Assembly: GCA_965243415.1 (NCBI GenBank)
Contig: OZ251549.1
Span: 1,984,001-2,048,000, forward strand
Direction: 5' to 3'
Origin: G965204755 sp965243415
Lineage (GTDB): Bacteria > Acidobacteriota > Vicinamibacteria > Marinacidobacterales > Marinacidobacteraceae
Length of the DNA stretch: 64,000 bases
In this document: positions 1-8,966 of the stretch, in pieces
Position numbering within the stretch: the first letter of the stretch is position 1
Layout: the number at the start of each line of letters is the position of its first letter
Made by a program: the position numbers and the translations under genes
Notes under the pieces: generated by a model
Database searches by the model: none
Told to the model about the DNA's origin: nothing
The model's input: the letters and a program-made list of their open reading frames with translations, nothing else

Positions 1-287
1 GCCTCGCCCTCCCGCCCGGCGCCGTCCGCGGGCGCCTCCAGCACCACCACCGAAGCCCCCACCAGTTGCTCCGCCGCCCCCTCGCGCGGCAGCGCCGGCA
101 GTTCCACCACCCCGTGCGACCCCTCCGCGCGCAGCAACCGCGCCGCCTCCCGCGCCGCCGCGCCCCGCCCGACGACCGCGACCGTCTCCCCGGCCGCCCG
201 CCCCCGCCCGGAAGCGCCGCCGCCCCGCGCGAGCGACGTAGTTCGTCCAGGAGTTCGAACGGCATCCGCCGGGTCGGCCACGGTCAC
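1..287 (-). CDS. Putative nucleotide-binding protein, N-terminal part (runs off window)
   Basis: An open frame on the minus strand reads off the left edge, with a GTG start at 287. After about 35 low-complexity residues it has a beta-strand followed by a glycine-rich turn (VAVVGRGAAAREAARLL) and then an alternating hydrophobic strand (ASVVVLEAP). This resembles the first half of a Rossmann NAD(P)-binding fold. Only about 95 residues are visible, so neither the family nor the start is secure. No ribosome binding site stands out. It could also be a chance open frame, since long frames are common at this GC content. Confidence 0.3.
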   Translation of the reverse strand, partial: MTVADPADAVRTPGRTTSLARGGGASGRGRAAGETVAVVGRGAAAREAARLLRAEGSHGVVELPALPREGAAEQLVGASVVVLEAPADGAGREGE

Positions 288-730
288 GGGGGGAGCGGGG
301 CGGGAAGCGGGCGAGAGCAGGGAACGGATCACGGAAGACCGCCGGGCCGCGCCGCCGACCCCGGAGTCGAACCCGGAGTCCGGCCGGCGCGCCGGCTACC
401 CCCGAAGAACGATCCCCGCCGAAATCGGTTCCCCGCCGAACCGCCCCCACTCGGACGAGGGTTCCCCGAGGAATCTGCCGAGGCGTACGCCCTCCGTACG
501 TCCGCCCGCTCCCGGACCGGTGTCGTTGGAACTCCGTCGGGGTCCGGGCTGTCGGACCGGGTCGGACCGGCCTCCCGCCGCGCCGCTGCTTCGATCGTCT
601 CCCCCCTACGGCGGCCGGCGCTACGGTCGGGGGGCGCCGCGCGCCGGGGCCCGAAGGCGTATCCGGCTTCTTTCGCGCCTCCTGCGCCGGAGCACCCGGT
701 GACCCGGCGACCGAGCGTCGGTCGGGATTC
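288..730. other. Intergenic stretch with no convincing gene
   Basis: Open frames cross this stretch on both strands, but their translations are Arg/Pro-rich low complexity without recognisable domains. A tRNA-like T-arm around 355-385 was examined and rejected. I see no gene here. It separates the partial minus-strand frame from the AT-rich promoter region of the defence operon. Confidence 0.5.
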
Positions 731-808
731 GTTAAAATCATCGATATATCAAGTAGTTATCTCGCTTTTGTATGTCACTGAGAGAAACCGTACAGAGAGA
801 TACAAATC
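731..808 (+). promoter_or_regulatory. AT-rich promoter/operator-like island before the DUF4143-NACHT operon
   Basis: This is a conspicuous AT-rich island in otherwise extremely GC-rich DNA. It contains the palindrome GATATATC (743-750). It also has a 7-bp inverted repeat, TTTGTAT at 767-773 and ATACAAA at 800-806, just before the ATG at 829. A likely promoter and operator for the two-gene operon. No canonical -35/-10 pair could be fixed with confidence. Confidence 0.45.
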
Positions 809-828
809 CGCGCTATCCTGCTGTTTCC

Positions 829-2094
829 ATGCGGTCCTACGAGCCTCCCCGGGACACGCCGCTCTACGAGCGTCCGCTGGTCGCCGACCTGGTCCGACGC
901 CTGTCGGATGGCAGCGACCTGATCGTCGCCATCTTCGGCCCCCGGCAGAGCGGCAAGACCACGGCCATCCACCAAGCCCTGCGCCGCTGCGAAATCCCGG
1001 CGGCCTACCACGGCCTCGACACCGGCGAAGACCCGAGGAAGAAGGACGAATCCGGCCACCGATGGCGCCCGCGGGACCCGGGCTGGATCATGGAGCGTTG
1101 GCGGGACGCCCGCCGGGAAGCGCGCCGACTCGGGCACTGGGTGATCCTGGTCCTCGACGAAGTGCACCGCATCGAGGGCTGGTCCGCCGCCGTGAAGGCG
1201 CTGTGGGACGCCGACCGCCGCCATGGCGACCGCGTGCGGGCCGTCCTCCTCGGTTCGTCGCCGATGCAGATGCGGGTCGGCCTGACGGAGAGCCTCGCCG
1301 GACGCTTCGAGCCGTTCCCGATGGCCCACTGGTCCTTCGGCGAGATGTCGGCGGGGTTCGGCTTCGACTTCGACGAGTACCTCTACTACGGGGGGTATCC
1401 GCGGGCGAACCGGTACCGCGGCCAGCCGGGCCGGTGGGCCGACTTCGTTCTCACCACCCTGGTCCATACCGCCGTGGAGCGCGATGTCCTTGCCCAGACC
1501 CGCGTGGACAAACCGGCGTTGCTGCTGCGTCTGCTCCGGGTCGGCTCGCAACTCGCCGGGCAGATGGTGTCCCTGCGCACCCTGCGCGGCCATCTGGACG
1601 ACGCCGAGAACCTCACCACCCTGGCGCACTATCTGAGTCTGGTCGAGCGGATCGGACTGCTCACCGGTCTCCGGAAATTCGCGCGGCAGGAACACCGCCG
1701 CCGAGGGGACGCGCCCAAACTGATCGCCCTGAATCCCGCGCTGGTGACGGCCCACTCGGAACGCGACTTCCCGACGGCTCTCGGCGACAGCGTGTTGCGG
1801 GGCCGACTGGTCGAGAACGCGGTCGGGGCCCATCTCTTCCTGACCAAGACCCCCCGGATGGAAGTCCTCTACTGGCGGGAGGGCGACTCGGAGGTGGACT
1901 TCGTGATTCCCCGGGGGAAACGGCTCTACGCCATCGAAGTGAAGAGCGGCTCGAGGGCGAGCGCCACCCCGGGTCTCGAAGTCTTCGCGCGGAGGTTCCC
2001 GGAGGCCGTCCCCGTCGTCGTCGGCGGGCCGCACGGCGAACCGCTGACCGAAGTGCTTTCGACCCCCGTTCCCGAGTGGCTGGACGCCCACTGA
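829..2094 (+). CDS. AAA+ ATPase with DUF4143-type C-terminal domain
   Basis: A 421-residue P-loop ATPase of the AAA_14/DUF4143 architecture. From the ATG at 829, Walker A is GPRQSGKTT (about residues 37-45) and Walker B is LVLDEVH (107-113). The C-terminal third has the DUF4143-typical pattern EVDFVI followed by AIEVKSG, which resembles a PD-(D/E)XK core (D, then E-x-K). Members of this family are widespread, often in mobile or defence contexts, and their function is mostly unknown. An upstream in-frame ATG at 772 would add 19 residues, but it lies inside the inverted-repeat promoter region, so 829 is preferred. The gene ends 25 bases before the NACHT-nuclease gene, on the same strand, which suggests an operon. 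Functional partnership with that gene is inference. Confidence 0.85.
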   Translation: MRSYEPPRDTPLYERPLVADLVRRLSDGSDLIVAIFGPRQSGKTTAIHQALRRCEIPAAYHGLDTGEDPRKKDESGHRWRPRDPGWIMERWRDARREARRLGHWVILVLDEVHRIEGWSAAVKALWDADRRHGDRVRAVLLGSSPMQMRVGLTESLAGRFEPFPMAHWSFGEMSAGFGFDFDEYLYYGGYPRANRYRGQPGRWADFVLTTLVHTAVERDVLAQTRVDKPALLLRLLRVGSQLAGQMVSLRTLRGHLDDAENLTTLAHYLSLVERIGLLTGLRKFARQEHRRRGDAPKLIALNPALVTAHSERDFPTALGDSVLRGRLVENAVGAHLFLTKTPRMEVLYWREGDSEVDFVIPRGKRLYAIEVKSGSRASATPGLEVFARRFPEAVPVVVGGPHGEPLTEVLSTPVPEWLDAH

Positions 2095-2119
2095 ACCGCG
2101 CGGCGCCCCGCCTCCGAAG

Positions 2120-5100
2120 ATGATCCTCCCCGACCGTCGCGTGTCGGTGCTCGGCTCCGACCACGCCGCCCGGTCCGACCCGGCGTCGAGGCGCCGGCTG
2201 AGCGACTTCCGGGGCGCCGGCGCCTATGTCCTGCTGGGCGACCCCGGCCTCGGCAAGACCACGGCCCTTCGGCAGGAGAGTCGGCAGTCGCCGGACGCCC
2301 GCTTCCTCACTGCCCGCGACTTCCTCGCGCAGCCGGGCGGCCCCGGAGGGCAGACGCCGGGGACCCTCTTCCTCGACGGCCTCGACGAAGTCCGCGCCGC
2401 GGCAGACGACCCGCGCCAGCCGCTCGACCGCCTGCGGGAGCGGCTGGCCGGCCTCGAACGGCCCCGCTTCCGTCTGTCGTGCCGCCCGCTGGAGTGGCTC
2501 CCCGACGACGACCGCAAGCGCCTGGAGACCCTCTCGCCGGACGGCGAAGTGGTGGTGCTCCGGCTGGAACCGCTGGACGAAGCCGAAATCTCGGCGTGGC
2601 TGCAGGCCCGGCCGGACCTCCCCGACCCGTCGGCTTTCCTCGAAGGGGCGCGGGAGCGGGGACTCGAAGCGCTGCTCGGCAATCCCCTGACGCTCGGCCT
2701 GCTCGCCGTGGCCGTTCCGACCGGGGGGAACTGGCCCGGAAGCCGGCGCGCCACCTTCGAGTTGGCGTGCCGGGCGCTCGTCGTCGAGGGGAACCCGCAG
2801 CATCGTCTTCCTCCGGCGCACCCCCGCGAGGCGCCGGCGCTGCTCGACGCCGCCGGGGCCCTCTGCGCCCGACTGCTGCTCGGCGGCGCTGCCGGGTTCA
2901 CCCTTCCTCCGGGTTCGGGTGACGACGAGTACCCGGCGCTCGACGCCGAGGCCGCGGCCCCTCGCAGCGGCGCGCGGGCGGCGCTGGCGTCCCGTCTGTT
3001 CAGCGCCGGGCCGCTTCCGGACCGGATCGTCCCGGAGCACCCGGAGATCGCGGAGTTCCTGGCGGCGCGGTTCCTCGCCGGCCGCGTCGAGCAGGGGCTG
3101 CCCGGCGTCCGGGTGATCGCTCTGGTCACCGGAGCGGACAGCGTCCCCCCGACCTCGCTCCGCGGCCTCGCCGCTTGGCTCGCCGCCCTCTCGCCGCCCC
3201 TGCGCCGGCGCCTCGTCGAAGCCGACCCGTACGCAGTGGCGCGGTACGGCGATCCGGAGGCCTTCTCCCTCGACGAACGGCGCGGCCTGCTCGAGGCGGT
3301 CCGCCGCCGTCGCGGCGCCTCCGTCTCGGACCTCCACTCCGGCCTCGCCGAGCGGCTGCTCGCCGCACCCGACCTGTTGGAGGAAGTGCTGACGCTGCTC
3401 CGCTCCGACGACCGCAGCGAATCCGGGGAAGCGGCCCTGCAATTCGTCCTCGGCTCGCTGCCGGAGGCGTTGCCGCGGGATCTCGCCGACGAACTGCTGC
3501 GCACCGGCCGCGACCCCTCCCGACCGCGGATGACGCGATGGCTGGCGGCGCGGGCCTTCGTCGCGAGCGTCCCGCCGGATCGCGACGACGACCTCCTCCG
3601 CCTGTTGCGGCAAGTTGGAGCCGGGAGTGTCCCCGACCCCGACGACGATCTGCTCGGCACCCTCCTGCGGCGCCTCTACCCGTCTCGTCTCCTCCCCGGA
3701 GAGGTCTGGGGCTACCTGCCGAGGCACGGAACCGGAGCCGCTTCCGGCGCCTGGTCCTTCTGGAGCACCGACCTCCTGGAACGCTCCTCTGCCGCCGCAG
3801 TCGGGGAACTGCTCGACGCCCTGTCGCCGCGGATGCCCGATCTGGAACCGGCTCTGACGCTCCGGTTGCTCGCCGACCTGCCCGCTCGGCTCCTCCTCCG
3901 TGGTCTCGAACGGCTGGGCGAAGAGATCGAAGTCTCCCGCCTGTACGCCTGGCTGCGCGTGGCGGCGGGCGGCGTCCGGCAGGAGCCCGCATCGAGTCCG
4001 GCGACGCCCGGCGGGCCGATCGGCCGGTGGCTGAGAGCCCGCCCGGACCTCCAGAAGGCCGTGCTCACCAAGTCTCTGGAAGCGTTGCCGGAAGCGTTGG
4101 ACGACGATGACGACCTGCCGATCCGGCTTCTCGAGGCGCCTCGCCTCCTCTACGGATTCCTCCCGCCCGACTACGGGCGGTTCTGCCTCGACCGGGCCCG
4201 GTCCTGGGCGCCGGCGCGGCCCCGCCTGGCGCTGGGGCTGCTCGCCGAGGCGGTGGCCGCCCTGGAACGGGGCGCCGAGACCCAGGATCTCTCGGTGGCC
4301 CTCCTGTTCTCCCGGGCGGCGGAGTCTCCCCTCCTCGAGCAGTGGCTCCCGCCGCTCCTGCGCACCGACCTGCCCGACGGCCACTTCCGCCGCCGCGAGC
4401 GCCTCCTTCGGGCGATGGCCGCCCCGGAACCCGAGGCCGCGGAATGGTTGACCCAGGTGCGGAAGTACCGGGCCGACCTCCTGGAGAACCGGGCGCCTCC
4501 GGCCCTGCTGTTCGACTTGGCCCGCTCCTTCTCCGGCGGCGGCCGGGTCGCCGGTCCGAGTCAGGCACTCGAGCGGCTCTTCCGCGGCGACGCCGAGTTG
4601 ATCCGGGCCGCGCGGGCCGCCATCCGCGGTACCCCGAAGCGGGAGGATCTGCCGCCCTTCCGGGAGATCGCCCGGCAGCCGGAGCGCCGGCGCCGCGGCG
4701 AGCCGTCCCCGGTCCCCTGGTTCGCGCCGGCGTTCCTCGCCGCTGCCCGGGAAGCGGCGGACGCCGCCCCCGCCGGCGTCCCCGACTGGAGCGACGAAAA
4801 CCTGCGGCGCCTGCTCGCCTTCCACTACGCCGAACCGCCCGGGGCGCCCGACCTGGCGCGCCGCCTGGCCGCCGCCCGACCGGGCCTCGCGGCGGAGGCG
4901 ATCGTCGAAATCGTGGGCGTCGAACTCGTGACCGGGGGCGCGCCGACGGATCCCTGCTACGACCTCACCCGGACGGAGGTCCGCGAAACGGCCCGGCTGG
5001 CGATCCCGCCGCTCCTGCGATTCTTCCCGACGCGGGCCGCCAAGGCGCAACTGCCCGCTCTGGGATGGCTGCTGCGGGCGGCGGTCCGGCATCTCGACCC

Positions 5101-6418
5101 GAAGCCGCTCGGGTCGCTCCTCGCGAAGAAGGCCGGGAACCGGACCCTGAATCCCGCCCAGCGCGCGCGCTGGCTCACCGCCGGGCTCGGCGTGGCGCCC
5201 GACGACTTCCGCCAGCCGCTTTCGGAGTTCCTCGACGCCGAACCGGACCGCGCCGTCGAGATGGCCGAGTTCCTGTTCCCCGACCTCCCGGAGAGTCCGC
5301 CGGTGATCGCCGGGGACGCCGCTCCCGAGACCCTCGCGCTGCTGGTCCGCGCCCTCGGCCGCCTCGTCCGCCCCGGCGAGTGGCCCACCGCCCGGCTCTT
5401 CACCGTCGGCGTCCGCGAACGCACCGACCGGGCCCTGGAAGAGTGGATCGGCCGGCTCGGCCGGGACCCGGCCCCGGAGGCCGGCGCCGCCCTGGACGCC
5501 CTCGTCGGCGACGAGGCGCTCGAGGCCTGGCGCGAGCAACTCGAAACCGCCCGGGAGCGCCGCCGCCCCCTCGCCCGCGACGCCGCCTTCCGCCATCCCA
5601 CTCCCGAGCAACTGCGAACCGCCCTCGAGAACGGCCCGCCGGCGAACGCCGCCGATCTCGCCGCGACCGTGGCCGACCGCCTCCGGGAAGTCGCCGACGA
5701 CCTCCGGGGCGGCGACGCGAACCCCTGGCGCCTCTTCTGGAACGAGGTCGGCATCGGGCGCCTCCCGGCGGAGCCGAAGCACGAAGCCAGTTGCCGCGAC
5801 GCCCTGCTCTCGCTGCTCCGCCCCCGGCTCCCCCCGGGAGTGAAGGCCTGGCCGGAGGGCCGTTACGCCGACGACCGCCGCGCCGACCTCCGTCTCGCCT
5901 ACGGCGACTTCGCGGTGCCCGTCGAGATCAAGAAGAACGCGCACCGGCAGGTCTGGAGCGCGGCCTGGCGCCAACTCGCCCCCAAGTACGCCACCGACCC
6001 CGCCTCCGCCGGCTACGCCATCTACCTGGTGCTCTGGTTCGGGGCCGAACTCACCCCGCCCCCGCTCGAAGGCCGCCGTGCGAACACGCCGGACGAGATG
6101 GAAGACCGGCTGCGCGCGGACCTGCGGCGCCGCCTCCCGGCGAGCGCGGCCCAGCGGATCACCGTCCGGGTCCTCGATGTCCAACGCCCCCGCGCCGCGG
6201 AAGCCGACCTGCCGGAACCGGCCTTCGGAATGGTCGCCGAACCCCGCGCCCCGTACGGCCCTGCGGGACGCGAACCCGGGGCGCTTCCCTCGGCGGGAAC
6301 CGCGCCGCCCGGTCTCTCCGGTTCGTCACCCGGATTCGCTCGGGAACGAGCGGGCGAGACCCCTTCCGGCGGGGTCAGCCCTGCGGCGCCGGCGCGTACT
6401 CCAGAATGTAGTCCATGA
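2120..6418 (+). CDS. Giant STAND/NACHT NTPase with C-terminal PD-(D/E)XK nuclease motif
   Basis: A 1432-residue protein. Its N-terminal NTPase has Walker A GDPGLGKTT (residues 40-48) and the NACHT-style Walker B LFLDGLDE (83-90). About 1000 residues of Leu/Ala/Arg-rich helical sequence follow, fitting a repeat sensor or scaffold. Near the C-terminus, around residues 1250-1310, an acidic residue in RADLRLAYGDF is followed by PVEIKKN and then a helix with Gln and Trp. This is the D...E-x-K signature of a restriction-endonuclease-like fold. STAND NTPases of this kind (Avs and bacterial NACHT proteins) are known antiphage sensors. In Avs proteins the effector is usually N-terminal, whereas here it appears C-terminal. 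The gene is probably co-transcribed with the DUF4143 ATPase. Its last 44 bases overlap the 3' end of the convergent AAA gene. The family call is supported by motifs; the defence role is inference. Confidence 0.8.
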   Translation: MILPDRRVSVLGSDHAARSDPASRRRLSDFRGAGAYVLLGDPGLGKTTALRQESRQSPDARFLTARDFLAQPGGPGGQTPGTLFLDGLDEVRAAADDPRQPLDRLRERLAGLERPRFRLSCRPLEWLPDDDRKRLETLSPDGEVVVLRLEPLDEAEISAWLQARPDLPDPSAFLEGARERGLEALLGNPLTLGLLAVAVPTGGNWPGSRRATFELACRALVVEGNPQHRLPPAHPREAPALLDAAGALCARLLLGGAAGFTLPPGSGDDEYPALDAEAAAPRSGARAALASRLFSAGPLPDRIVPEHPEIAEFLAARFLAGRVEQGLPGVRVIALVTGADSVPPTSLRGLAAWLAALSPPLRRRLVEADPYAVARYGDPEAFSLDERRGLLEAVRRRRGASVSDLHSGLAERLLAAPDLLEEVLTLLRSDDRSESGEAALQFVLGSLPEALPRDLADELLRTGRDPSRPRMTRWLAARAFVASVPPDRDDDLLRLLRQVGAGSVPDPDDDLLGTLLRRLYPSRLLPGEVWGYLPRHGTGAASGAWSFWSTDLLERSSAAAVGELLDALSPRMPDLEPALTLRLLADLPARLLLRGLERLGEEIEVSRLYAWLRVAAGGVRQEPASSPATPGGPIGRWLRARPDLQKAVLTKSLEALPEALDDDDDLPIRLLEAPRLLYGFLPPDYGRFCLDRARSWAPARPRLALGLLAEAVAALERGAETQDLSVALLFSRAAESPLLEQWLPPLLRTDLPDGHFRRRERLLRAMAAPEPEAAEWLTQVRKYRADLLENRAPPALLFDLARSFSGGGRVAGPSQALERLFRGDAELIRAARAAIRGTPKREDLPPFREIARQPERRRRGEPSPVPWFAPAFLAAAREAADAAPAGVPDWSDENLRRLLAFHYAEPPGAPDLARRLAAARPGLAAEAIVEIVGVELVTGGAPTDPCYDLTRTEVRETARLAIPPLLRFFPTRAAKAQLPALGWLLRAAVRHLDPKPLGSLLAKKAGNRTLNPAQRARWLTAGLGVAPDDFRQPLSEFLDAEPDRAVEMAEFLFPDLPESPPVIAGDAAPETLALLVRALGRLVRPGEWPTARLFTVGVRERTDRALEEWIGRLGRDPAPEAGAALDALVGDEALEAWREQLETARERRRPLARDAAFRHPTPEQLRTALENGPPANAADLAATVADRLREVADDLRGGDANPWRLFWNEVGIGRLPAEPKHEASCRDALLSLLRPRLPPGVKAWPEGRYADDRRADLRLAYGDFAVPVEIKKNAHRQVWSAAWRQLAPKYATDPASAGYAIYLVLWFGAELTPPPLEGRRANTPDEMEDRLRADLRRRLPASAAQRITVRVLDVQRPRAAEADLPEPAFGMVAEPRAPYGPAGREPGALPSAGTAPPGLSGSSPGFARERAGETPSGGVSPAAPARTPECSP

Positions 6419-7496
6419 GGCTCGGGATACCCGGCTCCCAGATCGGAGCACCATCGGATAGCCACACGAGCCCCAAGTGCTTCAGCGTGCGAGCGGCAGC
6501 CTTCTCATCCCGCCCGTCTCCCGGTGCGGTTCCGCGCCGGATCGCCTCCCGGAACTCTGCTCCCGTCAACTGTTGCCGTCCGGAGAAGGCCAGCGCCACT
6601 TCCCGCGCCGGCCCGAGAAGGTCCGTGTCGTCCAACTCCTCGAAGCGGCCTCGGTAGAACCGATTCTTGATCTCGTGGAACTCCGGAGCGGCCTCTTCCA
6701 CGACGGTCGCGGTGATGCGGCGTCTCGCGTCGGCCGACGGGGTCGCTCGTTCCCAGATCACCCTTCCCCAAACCTGGACGAAGAACGGGTATCCGTGGCT
6801 CTCGCGGACGATGTGCTCCAGGGCCGCCGGCTCGATTTCGACATCGGCGCCGGCGAGGGGCCGGCGAATCGCTTCCGCTGCCGCCTCGGCGTCGAGCCGA
6901 CCGAGGGGTCGGAGGTCACCACGGTCCCAGAAAGACGCCCCGATTCCCCGCAACTGGTCGGGGAGATCCGGTGTTCCCGCCAGCACCAGAAGGAACGGGG
7001 ATCGCCGGCCGGCGGTCTGGGCGGCGTTCAGCAGCAGGCGCCCGACTTCCGCGTCGATCTTGTGCGCCTCGTCCAGGAACACCACGAACGGCCGCGCCTT
7101 CGCCCGCGCTTCGAGCGCCGCGGCGAGCAGGGGCGGCTCTTCGGACGCCCGGAGACCCACGCTGACTCCGGCGACGGAGAGGTTCTGCGGAGCGATCCGG
7201 TCGACCCAGGAGCTCAACTGCAGTCGTCCCGGGACTCGTTCGGGAACCGGTATGTCGGTGGGCGTGAGCCAAGTCCCGTCCAGACCGTCGTCGCCCTCGA
7301 TCTGCCGCTCGGCCCACGCCAGCAGAGCCGTCTTCCCGTTGCCTCGCGGCGCGTAGAAGATCACCGGTTGCGCTGGTGGCTCTCCGGCGCGCAGGCTCTC
7401 GAAGAGCTCGAGGAGCAGCGATCGTTCGGTTTCGCGCCCGGCCAGGTAGGGGGGCAGGCCCCCGGTTCCCGGCTTGAACGGGTTCCGCGCGGTCAT
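6375..7496 (-). CDS. AAA+ ATPase (ORC/AAA_16-like), intact paralogue
   Basis: A 373-residue ATPase. It begins with the conserved leader NPFKPGTGGLPPYLAGRE, followed by Walker A APRGNGKTALL (about residues 50-60), Walker B FVVFLDEAHKI and a sensor-1-like LVLAGTPDLP. The order resembles archaeal and bacterial ORC1/Cdc6-like or MoxR-unrelated AAA_16 ATPases that carry a winged-helix-like C-terminus. The ATG at 7496 is chosen over a TTG at 7514 because GAGAGG lies 8 bases upstream and a TATACT box lies 17 bases upstream. A paralogue, now frameshifted, lies immediately upstream at 7623-8724. The gene converges on the NACHT gene and overlaps its 3' end by 44 bases. Specific function unknown. Confidence 0.8.
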   Translation of the reverse strand: MTARNPFKPGTGGLPPYLAGRETERSLLLELFESLRAGEPPAQPVIFYAPRGNGKTALLAWAERQIEGDDGLDGTWLTPTDIPVPERVPGRLQLSSWVDRIAPQNLSVAGVSVGLRASEEPPLLAAALEARAKARPFVVFLDEAHKIDAEVGRLLLNAAQTAGRRSPFLLVLAGTPDLPDQLRGIGASFWDRGDLRPLGRLDAEAAAEAIRRPLAGADVEIEPAALEHIVRESHGYPFFVQVWGRVIWERATPSADARRRITATVVEEAAPEFHEIKNRFYRGRFEELDDTDLLGPAREVALAFSGRQQLTGAEFREAIRRGTAPGDGRDEKAAARTLKHLGLVWLSDGAPIWEPGIPSLMDYILEYAPAPQG

Positions 7497-7512
7497 CTCG
7501 ATGCCTCTCGGC

Positions 7513-7518
7513 AAGTAT
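7513..7518 (-). promoter_or_regulatory. TATACT -10-like box before the intact AAA gene
   Basis: TATACT on the minus strand ends 17 bases before the ATG at 7496. The paralogue has the same TATACT 16-17 bases before its start (around 8743). Conservation of this box ahead of two diverged copies suggests a real -10 element. No clear -35 is visible. Confidence 0.4.
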
Positions 7519-7622
7519 AGAAAGTGTGGGCGACTACCGAGCCTGCCGGAAGGCTGTTTTCCGGCGCGGGCGCCCCCGGCCGGGGAGTCGGCGTGCGGTT
7601 CGAGTCGGGCGTGACCGGATGG

Positions 7623-8724
7623 TCAGGCCCTCGGCGCCGGGGCGTACTCCAGGACATAGTCCATGAGGCTGGGGATGCCCGGCTCCCAGGTCGGGGCGCC
7701 GTCGGATCTCCACACGAAACCCAGGTGCTGCAGCGCCCGGGCGGCGGCTTTCTCGTCCGGCCCGCCGTTCCCGGTCGCCCGCCGGACCGCCTCGCGGAGT
7801 CCCCCGTGGGGCAGTTGCTCCTTTCCCCGAAGAGTCAACGCCACTTCGCGCGCCGCCGGGAGCAGGTCGGCTGCCTTCAACTCGTGGAACCGCGTCCGGT
7901 AGTAGCGAGCCCTGGTCGACTCGAACTCCCGGGCTGCCTCTTCCACGACCGTCCCCGTGACCCGCCGGCCGCCATCGGACGAGACCGCGCCCTCCCAGAC
8001 CGCCCGACCCCACAGTTGCACGAAGTACGGGTACCCGTCGCTGTCGCGGACGATGCGGTCCAGCGCGCCGGGTTCGATCTCGATCCCGTCGTCGGCGAGC
8101 GGGCGCCGGATGGCTTCCGCTGCCGCCTCCGCATCGAGCCGGCCCAGTGGACGAATGTCGGTGTGTTCCGACAGGGACACCCCGAAACCGGAGAATCGGT
8201 CGAGGAGATCCGGCGTCCCCGCCAACAGGAGCAGGAACGGGGCATCCGGGCCGACACTCCCGGCGGCGTTCAGCAGCAGGCGGCCGACTTCCGGGCGGAC
8301 GGTGTGCGCTTCGTCGAGGAACAACACGAAGGGCTTCTTCTTCGACCGAGCCTCCAGTGCCGGCCCCGCGATGGCCTCCCGGATCATCGTCGCGTCGCCG
8401 ACGGACGGGTTCTCCGCGAGGCACCGTTCCACCAGGGGCTCGAAGCCGAGGCGGCGCATCAAGACTTCGGGGTCCGGGAGGTCGGCGGGCGTCATCCAGA
8501 TCCGGTCCAGCCCTTCCACGGCTTCGACTTCACGCTCCGTCCAGCCCAGAAGCGCGGTCTTCCCGTTGCCGCGCGGCCCCCAGAACACCACCGGAGGTCC
8601 GGGAGGTAGGCCGGCGCACAGCCGCCCGACGAGTCGCCGGACCAGACGCTGTTCCGGCTCCCGCCCGGCCAGGAAGGGGGGGCAGTCCTCCGGCCCCGGG
8701 GGTGAACGGATTCACCCGGCCCAT
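7623..8724 (-). pseudogene. AAA+ ATPase paralogue, frameshifted in a C7 run
   Basis: Paralogue of the gene at 6375-7496, arranged in tandem. The N-terminal leader (VNPFTPGAGGLPP) is read in one frame from the ATG at 8724. Walker A (WGPRGNGKTALLG), Walker B (FVLFLDEAHT) and the conserved C-terminus (WEPGIPSLMDY) are in another. The break is at a run of seven C on the coding strand (plus-strand G at 8676-8682). With six C, as in the intact paralogue at the equivalent site, the frame reads LPPFLAGREPEQRLV and continues into the ATPase core. Either the gene is inactivated, or expression is switched by slippage, or the base is a sequencing error. A shortened product could in principle start at 8591 just before Walker A, but it would lack the conserved leader. 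Confidence 0.8.
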
Positions 8725-8966
8725 CTCCATCAGGCGGAGCAGTATAGAGACGGGGAGGCGGCCGGACCTCGCCCGCGGGGGGCGATTTCGACCTCGGCGC
8801 CCCGCAGCCTCCCGCCGCCGGTTCCTTCGTTACACTCAGGCGCAGCGGAAATGGTCCGGCCTCGGAAGACTCCGACAGTCCGCCCGGCCTTCCGACCGAC
8901 CAACCGCCGCGACGGGGAAGGGCGGACCCGACTCGGGTGAGAAACCGGGCGGGGCGCGACGAATCC

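Noticed and set aside
340..400. tRNA-like T-arm on the minus strand (GGGTTCGACTCC)
   Set aside because: No pairing acceptor stem and no anticodon arm at the right distance; the T-stem has a central mismatch.
1661..6184. Open frame of about 1500 codons antisense to the NACHT gene
   Set aside because: A GC-driven antisense shadow: Arg/Gly/Glu-rich, without domains. The plus-strand protein has clear motifs throughout.
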